A DNA stretch of 6,332 bases from Chloroflexota bacterium (GCA_003250455.1 QKGK01000253.1:1-6332), one strand, 5' to 3'. Positions 1 to 6,298 are shown, counted from the stretch's first letter. Notes: a model not told the origin generated them from the letters alone. Program-made: numbers and translations.

Positions 1-15
1 CTTCCAGCGACCGGA

Positions 16-1395
16 TCAGATACTGCTATTTCTTTTGGCTGCGTCGTACGTTTTTACGTCCGCAATGGCCTTATCCACTTTGACCATCGGCAGGAGGATC
101 AGCCCAGCAATAAAGAAGAAGATCAAGGACAGGATGCCGTATCTCAGGCTGCCAAAGAGCTGGTTTGCCAGGCCAAAGATGAGCGGCCCAATCCAGGACG
201 TACCGCGCTCGCTGACTTCGTAGAATGAATAGAACTCGGCTTCTTTCCCTTCGGGGATCATCTGGGAAAACAAACTGCGGCTGATGGCCTGGGAGCCGCC
301 CATGACCAGTGCGATGAAGACACCCAGGATGAAAAACTCGACGGTCACATTTTCGCTCTGAAGGCCGCCATACGCATAAATGACCACACCAGACCAGATG
401 ATCAGGCTGAGAACGACCGATCGTTTTGCCCCAATCCAGCCCGCCAGCTTGCCCCATAACAATGCGCCGCCAAATGCCACGAACTGGATCATCAGGATCA
501 CACCAGTGAGCGTTGATTGATCCAGTTCAAGGCCACCCTGGATCAGCGGGGCGGCAGCAAAAGTAGCCGATACGGCGATCACCGTCTGGATACCGTCATT
601 GTAGAGGAAATAGGCCAACAGGAATTTAAGCGTTTCGGGGAAATGTTTGACCTCGCCCAGAGTCTTGCGGAGCTGCTTGAACCCGATGCTGATATAGTTC
701 TCGTTGGAGGGGAGCGCCCTGCCTGAATGGCGGCTGCGCAGCCTGGACCAGGTAATAAATGAAAATCCCAGCCACCACACCCCGGCGGACGCCAGGTTGA
801 TGCGCACGGCGAGCGATTCGGGGACACCCAGTGTGTCGCTGAACAGGTAAAAAGCCAGGTTCAGTGCCAGGAGCAGGCCGCCGCCCAGATAGCCCATCGC
901 CCAACCGTAAGACGAGGTGCGGTCGCGCTCTTCCTCGCTGGCAATATCCGGCAGATAGGCATTGTAAAACACGATGGCGGCCCCAAAGGCCAGGTTGGCG
1001 ATGATAAAGAGGACGCCCCCCAGCCACCACAGGTCACCTGCCAGGAAGAACATCAAGATGGTCGCCAGCGCGCCAATGGTGGCGAACAACCGCATCATCG
1101 GCTTGCGCAGGTGAGAATAATCCGCGATGGCGCCCAGGATCGGCAAAAAGAGCACCTGCATGCCCACCGAAAAGGAGATACAGTATGGCAGGAATGAATC
1201 CGGCGCTACAGGAATCCCCAGGAATTTGACCGTGGTTGCCCCCGCGGCTTCGGCTGCGGTGCGCGCCAGGCTGGCAACATAGGGACCCAGGAATACTGTG
1301 CCCACTGTTGTGCTGAAGGCTGAATTGGCCCAGTCGTACATGGCCCAGCCAAAGATTTCCTTCTTGTCGTTTACCATGGTGGTTTCCGTAGTCAT
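16..1395 (-). CDS. UMF1/Atg22-like major facilitator superfamily transporter
   Basis: The 459-residue protein is predicted to sit in the cytoplasmic membrane with about 12 helices (roughly residues 18-42, 68-90, 104-120, 122-145, 165-186, 200-217, 258-283, 295-315, 325-345, 352-372, 398-415 and 418-440). Family signatures seen are WAMYDWANSAF near the N-terminus (18-27), the MFS loop GAIADYSHLRKP after helix 2 (88-99), YLPDIASEEERDRTSSYGWA (147-166) and GGSQAISRSLFSQMIPEGKE (366-385). These mark the UMF1 family, related to yeast Atg22, a vacuolar amino-acid effluxer. The bacterial members have no established substrate, and none can be read here. Length is normal and the frame is intact. The start at 1395 is supported by GGAGG at 1400-1404, four bases upstream; Met7 is a less likely alternative. 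A terminator separates it from the upstream membrane-protein gene, so it is probably monocistronic. Its own terminator would lie outside the window. Confidence 0.9.
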   Translation of the reverse strand: MTTETTMVNDKKEIFGWAMYDWANSAFSTTVGTVFLGPYVASLARTAAEAAGATTVKFLGIPVAPDSFLPYCISFSVGMQVLFLPILGAIADYSHLRKPMMRLFATIGALATILMFFLAGDLWWLGGVLFIIANLAFGAAIVFYNAYLPDIASEEERDRTSSYGWAMGYLGGGLLLALNLAFYLFSDTLGVPESLAVRINLASAGVWWLGFSFITWSRLRSRHSGRALPSNENYISIGFKQLRKTLGEVKHFPETLKFLLAYFLYNDGIQTVIAVSATFAAAPLIQGGLELDQSTLTGVILMIQFVAFGGALLWGKLAGWIGAKRSVVLSLIIWSGVVIYAYGGLQSENVTVEFFILGVFIALVMGGSQAISRSLFSQMIPEGKEAEFYSFYEVSERGTSWIGPLIFGLANQLFGSLRYGILSLIFFFIAGLILLPMVKVDKAIADVKTYDAAKRNSSI

Positions 1396-1421
1396 GCTTC
1401 CTCCGCTCTAAATTTATTTCA

Positions 1422-1427
1422 GTTATA
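1422..1427 (-). promoter_or_regulatory. candidate -10 element of the transporter gene
   Basis: On the minus strand this reads TATAAC, a 5/6 match to the sigma-70 -10 consensus, 26 bases before the transporter's start codon. It lies between the upstream terminator and the Shine-Dalgarno site, where a promoter is needed. I see no convincing -35 hexamer at 16-18 bp spacing, so this is only a candidate. The rest of the spacer 1428-1523 shows nothing else that I can support. Confidence 0.3.
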
Positions 1428-1523
1428 ACACTTTCTGAACTGCGGCGTTCCGAAAAACGGGGGCAAATCTGACTAACTGTTTCACCTGCACAGAAGTCTG
1501 CGCCATCGGGCTGAATGTAAAGA

Positions 1524-1546
1524 GCGGGAGGCTGTCCGCCTCCCGC
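1524..1546 (-). terminator. intrinsic terminator after the small membrane protein gene
   Basis: A perfect 9-bp GC-rich stem (GCGGGAGGC at 1524-1532 pairing with GCCTCCCGC at 1538-1546) closes a 5-base loop. On the minus strand the hairpin is followed by TCTTTACATT, a short, imperfect T-rich tract. It lies 35 bases beyond the stop codon of the 91-residue gene and before the transporter gene, as expected for a rho-independent terminator. The weak T tract may make it leaky. Confidence 0.75.
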
Positions 1547-1581
1547 CGCATGGATGGAAATTTACGCCGCCAGACCCGGCG

Positions 1582-1857
1582 CTAGGACCTGTCGCGCAGC
1601 TCGATGACCGCCAGGATGGCGATGGGGACGAACAAAAACCCCAGCACGACCCCGGCCACCTGGAGCTGGTCGGAAAACCCGGTCAGCCCCATGGCGTTGG
1701 CAATGAACCCGGTGACCAGCAGGGCCACCAGCCACACCAGCATGGTATAGGAGATCCAGGCGCGCTTCTTTTCATCCCCCATGGAGAACTTCCAGGGCTT
1801 GAATACCAGCGCCACCATAAAAAGCAAAAAGGCAATTACGACAATGAATTCGGTCAT
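1582..1857 (-). CDS. small three-helix membrane protein of unknown function
   Basis: I do not recognise this 91-residue protein. It has three hydrophobic segments at about residues 4-19, 34-53 and 66-86. The loop between the first two is positively charged (KPWKF...DEKKR), which by the positive-inside rule puts it and the C-terminal ELRDRS tail in the cytoplasm, with the N-terminus and the 54-65 loop outside. There are no cysteines, no catalytic-looking motif and no cleavable signal peptide; the first segment looks like a signal anchor. The ATG at 1857 is preceded by GAGG with a 5-base spacer, a fair ribosome binding site. Terminators on both sides suggest a separate small transcription unit. 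It is probably a real gene because of the ribosome binding site, the regular helix pattern and the flanking terminators, but no function can be assigned. Confidence 0.8.
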   Translation of the reverse strand: MTEFIVVIAFLLFMVALVFKPWKFSMGDEKKRAWISYTMLVWLVALLVTGFIANAMGLTGFSDQLQVAGVVLGFLFVPIAILAVIELRDRS

Positions 1858-1868
1858 GGGTTCCTCAT

Positions 1869-1874
1869 ATTATA
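1869..1874 (-). promoter_or_regulatory. candidate -10 element (TATAAT) just before the small membrane protein gene
   Basis: The minus strand reads a perfect TATAAT, with a poor TTTTAA about 16 bp upstream as the only -35 candidate. It sits between the nrdJ terminator and the 91-residue gene. The element ends only 11 bases before the ATG, so a transcript starting at the usual distance would have a leader of about 4-5 bases and would lose its Shine-Dalgarno site. Either the message is nearly leaderless or the match is chance. Confidence 0.3.
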
Positions 1875-1894
1875 GTTTTCGATTTTTCACTTAA

Positions 1895-1937
1895 AAGATT
1901 CAGCAGGTTCTGAAATAGAACCTGCTGTACGAATCTT
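1895..1937 (-). terminator. strong hairpin terminator after nrdJ
   Basis: A perfect 11-bp stem (CAGCAGGTTCT at 1901-1911 with AGAACCTGCTG at 1917-1927) closes the loop GAAAT. The pairing continues outward through AAGATT (1895-1900) and AATCTT (1932-1937) after a 4-base bulge. On the minus strand the core stem is followed by AATCTTTTAAG, a usable T-rich tract. It lies 29 bases after the nrdJ stop codon, so it should end the nrdR-nrdJ transcript. Confidence 0.85.
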
Positions 1938-1956
1938 CTTATATTATCTACAGCAA

Positions 1957-4554
1957 CTAGCACTCGCTATATGCACAGTTGTAACACTTGCGGCAGCCCT
2001 CTTCGTTGATCACACTGGCGTGGCCGCACTCCGGGCAGATGTCGCCGATTTGCTGGATATCCAGGCGGGGCTCTGCGGGCGGGGCGGCGTCTTCCGGCTC
2101 GTCGTGGTGGCTGTGACCGTTGCCATTCGTCGCCCTGGGGATCGGGCTGTACTCGTCGTCAAAGTTCTGGGCGGTCTCTTCCAGGTACTCGCCGAGGATC
2201 TGCGCCACGCCGTCCGGCAGGGAGGAGACCCGGTTGGGGCCAAATCCGCTCGAGCGGCTCCCGCCGATGCCGCGCAGCTGGCGGTAGATCTCGTACATGC
2301 GCTTGCGCGGCGAGACCGGGGAGGCCAGCCGCAAAATGTAGGACAGCAGGCGTCCAATCGCCTCCGAGACGGCGGCGGTCTCCGAACCGGCCTTGGCCGT
2401 GTTCAGGAAGACCTCAAAGGGCTGGTCGTTGCCGTTCTGGTTGACGGTCACGAAGGCTTTGCCCACCGGGGTCTGGATATGGTAGGTGCGCCCCACCAGC
2501 GCCCGCGGGCGCGGCTTCTTGGTCTGGTTCCAGATCACCGGCAGTTCCTTGTGCGGGGATTCCGGCTCTTTCTCTTTGGCGGTGGCGTGTGTCTCGAGCA
2601 CCACCTTCTCGCGCGAGCCGGTCACATACACAGTGATGCCCTTGCAGCCCAGCTCCCAGGCCAGCTTGTAGGCGGTGGCCACGTCTTCTTCCACCGCGCC
2701 GGCCGGGAAGTTGATCGTCTTGGAGAGGCTGTTATCGATGAAGGCCTGCATGGCCCCCTGCATGCGCACATGCTCTTCGGCGGTAATATCGCTGGAGACC
2801 ACGAAGGTGTTGGCGATCTGCTCCGGCAGTTCCGGGATGCCCTGGCAGGTGCCGCGGGCGATGACCTGCTCGATGATGCGCTCGCGGGTATCCTTGGGCA
2901 CACCGGCCTTGATCAGCGCCTGCTCGAACAGCGGGCTGGTGTAGGTCAGGGTCAGGTCTTTGCCCTTGTCGTCCACGTGGCGGATGTAAGCCAGCGCAAA
3001 GACCGGCTCGCAGCCATAGCCCTCGCAGCCGGAGACGGTGGCGATCGTCCCGGTGGGGGCAATCGTCGTCTGGGCAGCGTTGCGGATGCCGTGGGTCTGG
3101 ATGCCGTCCATGATGGCGTCCCAATCGACGGCCGGGCGGTCGTAATTTCGCTTGTAGGGGGTCAGCGGTTGGGGGATCTGCCAGGTGATGTTTTCGGGGT
3201 CATAGATGCTCCCTTTGATCGCCGCGAACGGGCCGCGGGCTTCGGCCAGCGCTACGCTGGTCTTCATGGAGTGGTAGCGCACAAACTCCATTACCTGGGC
3301 GACAAATTCCTGCCCCTCGTCCGAGCCGTAGCGGATCCCTACGTGGTACATCAGGTCGGCCAGCCCCATCACGCCCAGGCCGATGCGGCGGGCGCGGTGT
3401 GCGGCTTCCTTTAATTGGGGCACAGAGGGGACATAGGCATTGGCTTCCACCACGTTATCCAGGAAGTGGGTGGCGGTCACCACCGATTCTTCCAGCAAGT
3501 CCCAATCCACGGTGCCGTCCTGGCCGACATGCTGGGCCAGGTTCACCGAGCCCAGGCAGCAGTTCTCGTACGGTCCGAGGAACTGCTCGCCGCACGGGTT
3601 GGTGGCTTCCAGCTGGTAGAGGTGCGGCACCGGGTTGGTGCGGTTGGCGGCGTCCAGGAAAAGCAGGCCCGGCTCGCCATTATGGTGCGCCTGCGCCACG
3701 ATCTTCTCGAAGAGCTGGCGGGCGTTTACTTTTTTATAAGTCCTGATCGGCAGCCCGGCGGCTTCAGCCTGTTCCAGGGTGCCGTCGAAAGTCTTGTAGC
3801 GCGGGTCGGTGGTATCCACAAAGCGAAGCGGCCAATCGGCGTCATCTTCCACCGCGCGCATAAAGTCGTCGGTGATGCCCACCGAAATATTAAAATTGGT
3901 GATGGCGTTCTCGTTGGTCTTGCAGGAGACAAAGTCTTCAATATCGGGATGGTCCACCCGCAGCACGGCCATATTGGCCCCGCGGCGCGTACCTCCCTGG
4001 GCAACCTCACCGAAGGCCTGGTCATACACCTTCAGGAAGCCCACCGGTCCGGTAGCTTCCCCTGCCGAGGACTGCACGGCGGCGTGTTTGGGGCGCAGGC
4101 GCGAGAAGCCAAAGCCGTTCCCGCCGCCGGTCTGCTGGATGAGGGCCGCGTCGCGCAGGGTCTGGAAGATGCCTGATTCCATGCGGCCCATATCATCGCT
4201 GATCGGGAGGACGAAGCAGGCCGCCAGCTGACCCAGCGGGGTGCCCGCGCCGGTAAAGGTCGGCGAGTTGGGGAAAAAGCGTTTCTTCGCCAGCAGGCGG
4301 TAAAAGGTCTTGGCGGTGCTGTCTGGATTTTGACCCCAGAGTTCGTCTGGCCTCGCCACATGGTAGGCGACCCGCCAGAAAGTGTCTTCCACGGTTTCGG
4401 TGGGGTTGCCTTCCAGATCCCGCCGGGCATAGCGGCGGATAAACACATTGAAAGCGTTCTCAGAAAGTTCAATAGGGGGCAAAGATGAAGGACGAGGAGG
4501 GGTGGAAAGGGATAAAGATGCCTGTTTTTGAGTGTCTTTTGTTTCGTTTAGCAT
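1957..4554 (-). CDS. nrdJ: adenosylcobalamin-dependent (class II) ribonucleoside-diphosphate reductase
   Basis: This 865-residue cytoplasmic enzyme reduces ribonucleotides to deoxyribonucleotides using a radical generated from adenosylcobalamin, so it needs no oxygen and no NrdB subunit. Visible features are the RNR N-terminal domain, FFPNSPTFTGAG (93-104), the barrel cysteine in LAACFVLP (Cys113), the active-site NPCGEQ (319-324, with Cys321 as thiyl radical site and Glu323), CCLGSVNL (332-339), the phosphate-binding APTGTIATVSG (499-509), and a TSCPD domain at about 690-743. A histidine- and acid-rich linker (about 810-830) leads to a C-terminal cysteine cluster, CPEC...CRKCYNC...C (840, 843, 854, 857, 860, 865), thought to bind metal and/or relay reducing equivalents. 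No N-terminal ATP-cone is evident. The start at 4554 is chosen over an in-frame TTG at 4566 because GGAGGAG lies just before it and would fall inside the longer form. nrdR lies directly upstream. Confidence 0.96.
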   Translation of the reverse strand: MLNETKDTQKQASLSLSTPPRPSSLPPIELSENAFNVFIRRYARRDLEGNPTETVEDTFWRVAYHVARPDELWGQNPDSTAKTFYRLLAKKRFFPNSPTFTGAGTPLGQLAACFVLPISDDMGRMESGIFQTLRDAALIQQTGGGNGFGFSRLRPKHAAVQSSAGEATGPVGFLKVYDQAFGEVAQGGTRRGANMAVLRVDHPDIEDFVSCKTNENAITNFNISVGITDDFMRAVEDDADWPLRFVDTTDPRYKTFDGTLEQAEAAGLPIRTYKKVNARQLFEKIVAQAHHNGEPGLLFLDAANRTNPVPHLYQLEATNPCGEQFLGPYENCCLGSVNLAQHVGQDGTVDWDLLEESVVTATHFLDNVVEANAYVPSVPQLKEAAHRARRIGLGVMGLADLMYHVGIRYGSDEGQEFVAQVMEFVRYHSMKTSVALAEARGPFAAIKGSIYDPENITWQIPQPLTPYKRNYDRPAVDWDAIMDGIQTHGIRNAAQTTIAPTGTIATVSGCEGYGCEPVFALAYIRHVDDKGKDLTLTYTSPLFEQALIKAGVPKDTRERIIEQVIARGTCQGIPELPEQIANTFVVSSDITAEEHVRMQGAMQAFIDNSLSKTINFPAGAVEEDVATAYKLAWELGCKGITVYVTGSREKVVLETHATAKEKEPESPHKELPVIWNQTKKPRPRALVGRTYHIQTPVGKAFVTVNQNGNDQPFEVFLNTAKAGSETAAVSEAIGRLLSYILRLASPVSPRKRMYEIYRQLRGIGGSRSSGFGPNRVSSLPDGVAQILGEYLEETAQNFDDEYSPIPRATNGNGHSHHDEPEDAAPPAEPRLDIQQIGDICPECGHASVINEEGCRKCYNCAYSEC

Positions 4555-4557
4555 TTG

Positions 4558-4564
4558 CTCCTCC
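4558..4564 (-). promoter_or_regulatory. Shine-Dalgarno site that fixes the nrdJ start
   Basis: The minus strand reads GGAGGAG followed by CAA and the ATG at 4554. The GGAGG core has a 5-base spacer, near ideal. The upstream in-frame TTG at 4566 overlaps this site and has no comparable ribosome binding site of its own. Confidence 0.85.
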
Positions 4565-4602
4565 AAAGCATGAGTTGGTTTTAGAGAATAGGGAACCTAA
4601 AC

Positions 4603-4620
4603 CGGGCGAAAAAATGCCCG
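4603..4620 (-). other. weak hairpin in the nrdR-nrdJ spacer
   Basis: CGGGC (4603-4607) pairs with GCCCG (4616-4620) around an 8-base A/T loop. On the minus strand it is followed by GTTTAGGTTCCC, with no T tract, so it is not a convincing terminator. It could be an mRNA processing or stability element between the two genes, or chance. Nothing else in the 101-bp spacer (4555-4655) looks like an NrdR box or a good promoter; TATTCT at about 4584-4589 is the nearest -10 match and lacks a clear -35. Confidence 0.35.
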
Positions 4621-4655
4621 CTGTGGTTAAAATCCCTTGTTCTGTGGGGGTGGTG

Positions 4656-5108
4656 CTAGCTTTCGATCAACCGGTCTACTTCTTGCCGGACGGCATGAAG
4701 GTCATCCAGACCGAGATAGACGATTGCATACCGGATATATGCAACCTGGTCTAATTCCTTGAGGCCGGAGATAACCATATCCCCAATCACCCGTGAGGAT
4801 ACTTCTGCTTTCCCCATTCGCTGCAATGTGGACTCTATTTCGCCGGCCAGGCGTTCGAGGTCCTGTGCGGAAACTGGACGTTTTACGCAGGCGACCCGCA
4901 GGCCCCTGAGCAGTTTCTCGCGGTTAAACTCTTCCCGGTTACCATCTTCCTTGATGACCAAAGGCGTGGAAAGGATCGCACGTTCGTAGGAGCTGAAACG
5001 CTGGTGACAGTTCTTACATTCCCGTCTCCGGCGGATGCCCCCACGATTATCGTGGGTCGTGTCGATCACTTTGGTACCTTTGTCACTTTGGCAATGTGGA
5101 CAGCGCAT
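4656..5108 (-). CDS. nrdR: transcriptional repressor NrdR
   Basis: NrdR is a nucleotide-sensing repressor of ribonucleotide reductase genes. It binds ATP/dATP through an ATP-cone and blocks transcription at paired 16-bp NrdR boxes when dATP is high. The 150-residue protein has the expected length. The N-terminal zinc ribbon is complete: MRCPHC (Cys3, Cys6), the basic GGIRRRREC run (23-31) and Cys31/Cys34, ending in QRFSSYER (36-43). The ATP-cone covers about 48-138, beginning VIKEDGNREEFNREKLLRGL. The start is fixed by the conserved MRCP beginning, although no good Shine-Dalgarno sequence precedes the ATG. It lies 101 bp upstream of nrdJ in the same direction, its probable target. Dyad elements in its own leader suggest autoregulation. 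Confidence 0.96.
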   Translation of the reverse strand: MRCPHCQSDKGTKVIDTTHDNRGGIRRRRECKNCHQRFSSYERAILSTPLVIKEDGNREEFNREKLLRGLRVACVKRPVSAQDLERLAGEIESTLQRMGKAEVSSRVIGDMVISGLKELDQVAYIRYAIVYLGLDDLHAVRQEVDRLIES

Positions 5109-5110
5109 AT

Positions 5111-5127
5111 AATTTACCGGGTAATTT
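5111..5127. repeat. imperfect inverted repeat directly before nrdR
   Basis: A 17-bp dyad with seven of eight pairs matching (AATTTACC, central G, GGTAATTT) ends two bases before the nrdR start codon. Its core TTACC/GGTAA is perfect. It covers the place where a ribosome binding site should be. Being AT-rich and short, it may be fortuitous; if functional it could be an operator or could affect translation start. Confidence 0.35.
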
Positions 5128-5128
5128 A

Positions 5129-5148
5129 AGCCCCCATATATGGGGGCT
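5129..5148. promoter_or_regulatory. perfect 20-bp palindrome, putative NrdR box 1
   Basis: AGCCCCCATATATGGGGGCT is identical to its reverse complement over all 20 bases. The central CCATATATGG matches the NrdR-box layout (C, W, ATATAT, W, G) in the ATATAT core and the outer C/G, but has C/G where W is expected. It lies 20 bases upstream of nrdR, within the predicted leader. In RNA it would form a 7-bp GC-rich stem with an AUAUAU loop, so an RNA role is also possible. Confidence 0.6.
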
Positions 5149-5160
5149 GGTGATTTTAGT

Positions 5161-5179
5161 TGATATGTATATATCGATT
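5161..5179. promoter_or_regulatory. putative NrdR box 2 upstream of nrdR
   Basis: This stretch contains GATAT (5162-5166) inverted as ATATC (5171-5175), and an ATATAT core at 5169-5174 followed by CG. Depending on which centre is used, it lies 30-33 bp from the centre of the perfect palindrome, about three helical turns. That is the arrangement known for paired NrdR boxes. The match to the flanking consensus bases is weak, so it is proposed mainly from spacing and core. Confidence 0.45.
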
Positions 5180-5189
5180 ACGTGAAATA

Positions 5190-5218
5190 ATTTTATCATA
5201 GGACAAAAAAGCGGGCAA
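5190..5218 (-). promoter_or_regulatory. candidate extended -10 promoter of nrdR-nrdJ
   Basis: On the minus strand TTGCCC (5213-5218; 3/6 for -35) is followed after exactly 17 bp by TAAAAT (5190-5195; 5/6 for -10), with the extended -10 dinucleotide TG one base upstream of the hexamer. Transcription would start near 5183, giving a leader of about 75 bases that contains all three dyad elements. Repressor bound there would overlap or block the start site. The rest of the spacer, 5219-5387, is AT-rich and shows no clear terminator or gene. Confidence 0.55.
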
Positions 5219-5387
5219 GAAAATAGACCAAATTTTCGAGTAATTTTAAGAAAGTATTTTAATTCTTTAACTTAATGCTTTTTTCTCCCGTATAGATGGT
5301 TTTAAAAAACAAAGACAATTCTCCGGCTATACAGGAATTTCAGTGGGATGTGAAAAATCGTCAGCTTTCAGCGGAAACGGGCGTGTT

Positions 5388-5777
5388 TCAGGTTAATCCT
5401 TGTATAAGCTGATCAACTTCATATGGCAGAAGCCCCTCCCATATATGGGTCTCCATGTCCACTTTGAAGCTGTCATCCAGCGAGACCCCCTCATCGCGCA
5501 GCAATTCGGCCTGCTGAAAACGCCCCGGTCCCGGCCCTTTGATCACGATCTGGCCGTCCACCGCCACGACCCGATGCCAGGGCACATCCTGAAAATCCGG
5601 GTCATCCGTCCGGTTTTTGAGCGAACTCATTGCATACCCCACCTGCCGGGCCGCCCCGGCAGCACCCAGCATCTCGGCAATGCGCCCGTAGCTGGTCACC
5701 ATCCCCGGCGGGATCTGCCGGACAACAGCATACACCTTACGGTAAAAAAGAGCCGGTTCTTTTTGGGTGCTCATCAT
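5388..5777 (-). CDS. atl: alkyltransferase-like protein (ATL), MGMT-fold without the acceptor cysteine
   Basis: The 129-residue protein consists of the DNA-binding domain of the O6-alkylguanine-DNA alkyltransferase family. It has the helix-turn-helix region with Tyr30 (VTSYGRIAEM) and the arginine finger Arg44 in AARQVGYAM, but the active-site motif is PWHRV (66-70) where repair enzymes have PCHRV. Trp67 replacing Cys is the hallmark of ATL proteins such as E. coli YbaZ. Those bind and flip O6-alkylguanine without removing the alkyl group and pass the lesion to nucleotide excision repair. Length matches the family. The start is placed at 5777 (or 5774; two adjacent ATG codons), because the sequence further upstream in this frame overlaps the GNAT gene and does not resemble the family. 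The ATGA overlap implies translational coupling; the only Shine-Dalgarno-like bases are a weak GGTG. Confidence 0.93.
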   Translation of the reverse strand: MMSTQKEPALFYRKVYAVVRQIPPGMVTSYGRIAEMLGAAGAARQVGYAMSSLKNRTDDPDFQDVPWHRVVAVDGQIVIKGPGPGRFQQAELLRDEGVSLDDSFKVDMETHIWEGLLPYEVDQLIQGLT

Positions 5778-6298
5778 GTCACCGTGTCGAATGCGGGGTG
5801 ATAATGCACCACACCGCCATACTGCGCCAACACCCCTTCTTTGAGAGCCTGCACCATAAAAACTCCTTCGGGGACGTCCCATTTGCTGGTGATGCCGAAC
5901 TGGGTAGAAGAGACAAACCCGGCTTTGGGATAATAACCGGGATGACCTAACACGACCACCAGTTCGAACCCCTCTTCCCGACAGGCATCCAGCCCGGCCC
6001 GGATCAGCGCCTGGCCAATGCCCATCTGCTGGTATCCCGGTAAAACCGCCATGGGTCCCAAACCTGCGGCAGCGCCATTCAAAGGCTGGCGATCAAGCGT
6101 CACGGGGGAGAACGCAATATGCCCGACAACCTCGCCGTCCACCTCCGCCACCAGCGAGACGGCCAGCGCCCCTTGATCTCTCAACAGGTCCACCAGCCTG
6201 GCTTCCCCCGCCTGCCCGAAAGCGGCCAGGTTCACCTGATAGATAGCGGCAAAATCCTCTGGCTGCTCAGAACGGATACGAAAGTCGGGGGTATCCAT
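5774..6298 (-). CDS. GNAT-family N-acetyltransferase (YhbS-like)
   Basis: The 174-residue cytoplasmic protein is predicted to transfer an acetyl group from acetyl-CoA to an amine on an unknown substrate. It follows the GNAT order: an N-terminal IRSEQPEDFAAI segment (8-19), a strand with VVGHIAFSPV (57-66), motif A with GLGPMAVLPGYQQMGIGQAL (79-98) as acetyl-CoA pyrophosphate loop, and VVVLGHPGYYPKAGF (114-128), typical of the YhbS/COG3153 type. The loop reads QQMGIG, with Gln at the first position as GNAT motif A allows (Q/R-x-x-G-x-G/A). Its TGA overlaps the start of the ATL gene, so the two are co-transcribed. The ATG at 6298 fits family N-termini; the frame stays open to the window edge but has no ATG or GTG there. 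No strong Shine-Dalgarno is visible, and any promoter lies outside the window. Confidence 0.9.
   Translation of the reverse strand: MDTPDFRIRSEQPEDFAAIYQVNLAAFGQAGEARLVDLLRDQGALAVSLVAEVDGEVVGHIAFSPVTLDRQPLNGAAAGLGPMAVLPGYQQMGIGQALIRAGLDACREEGFELVVVLGHPGYYPKAGFVSSTQFGITSKWDVPEGVFMVQALKEGVLAQYGGVVHYHPAFDTVT

Noticed and set aside
2020..3414. Long plus-strand open frame of 464 codons opposite nrdJ
   Set aside because: It lies wholly antisense to a well-conserved reductase gene and its translation is low-complexity, rich in Gly/Val/Arg/Asp. This is the usual mirror effect of GC-rich codons; the same holds for the 253-codon frame at 3415-4176.
4555..4566. In-frame TTG start adding four residues to NrdJ
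   Set aside because: The TTG overlaps the GGAGGAG site that properly serves the ATG at 4554.
4555..4655. Cobalamin riboswitch before the B12-dependent reductase
   Set aside because: The spacer is only 101 bp, too short for a cobalamin riboswitch of about 200 bases, and no B12-box-like sequence is visible. The 279-bp spacer before nrdR shows none either.
5296..5412. Plus-strand 38-codon open frame in the spacer after the ATL gene
   Set aside because: It has an ATG but no ribosome binding site, overlaps the 3' end of the ATL gene on the other strand, and its product has no recognisable features. A frame this short is expected by chance in AT-rich sequence.
5778..5882. Longer ATL reading frame with 35 extra N-terminal residues
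   Set aside because: The extension lies inside the GNAT gene in another frame and does not resemble ATL N-termini. The ATG pair at 5777/5774 gives the family's normal length.
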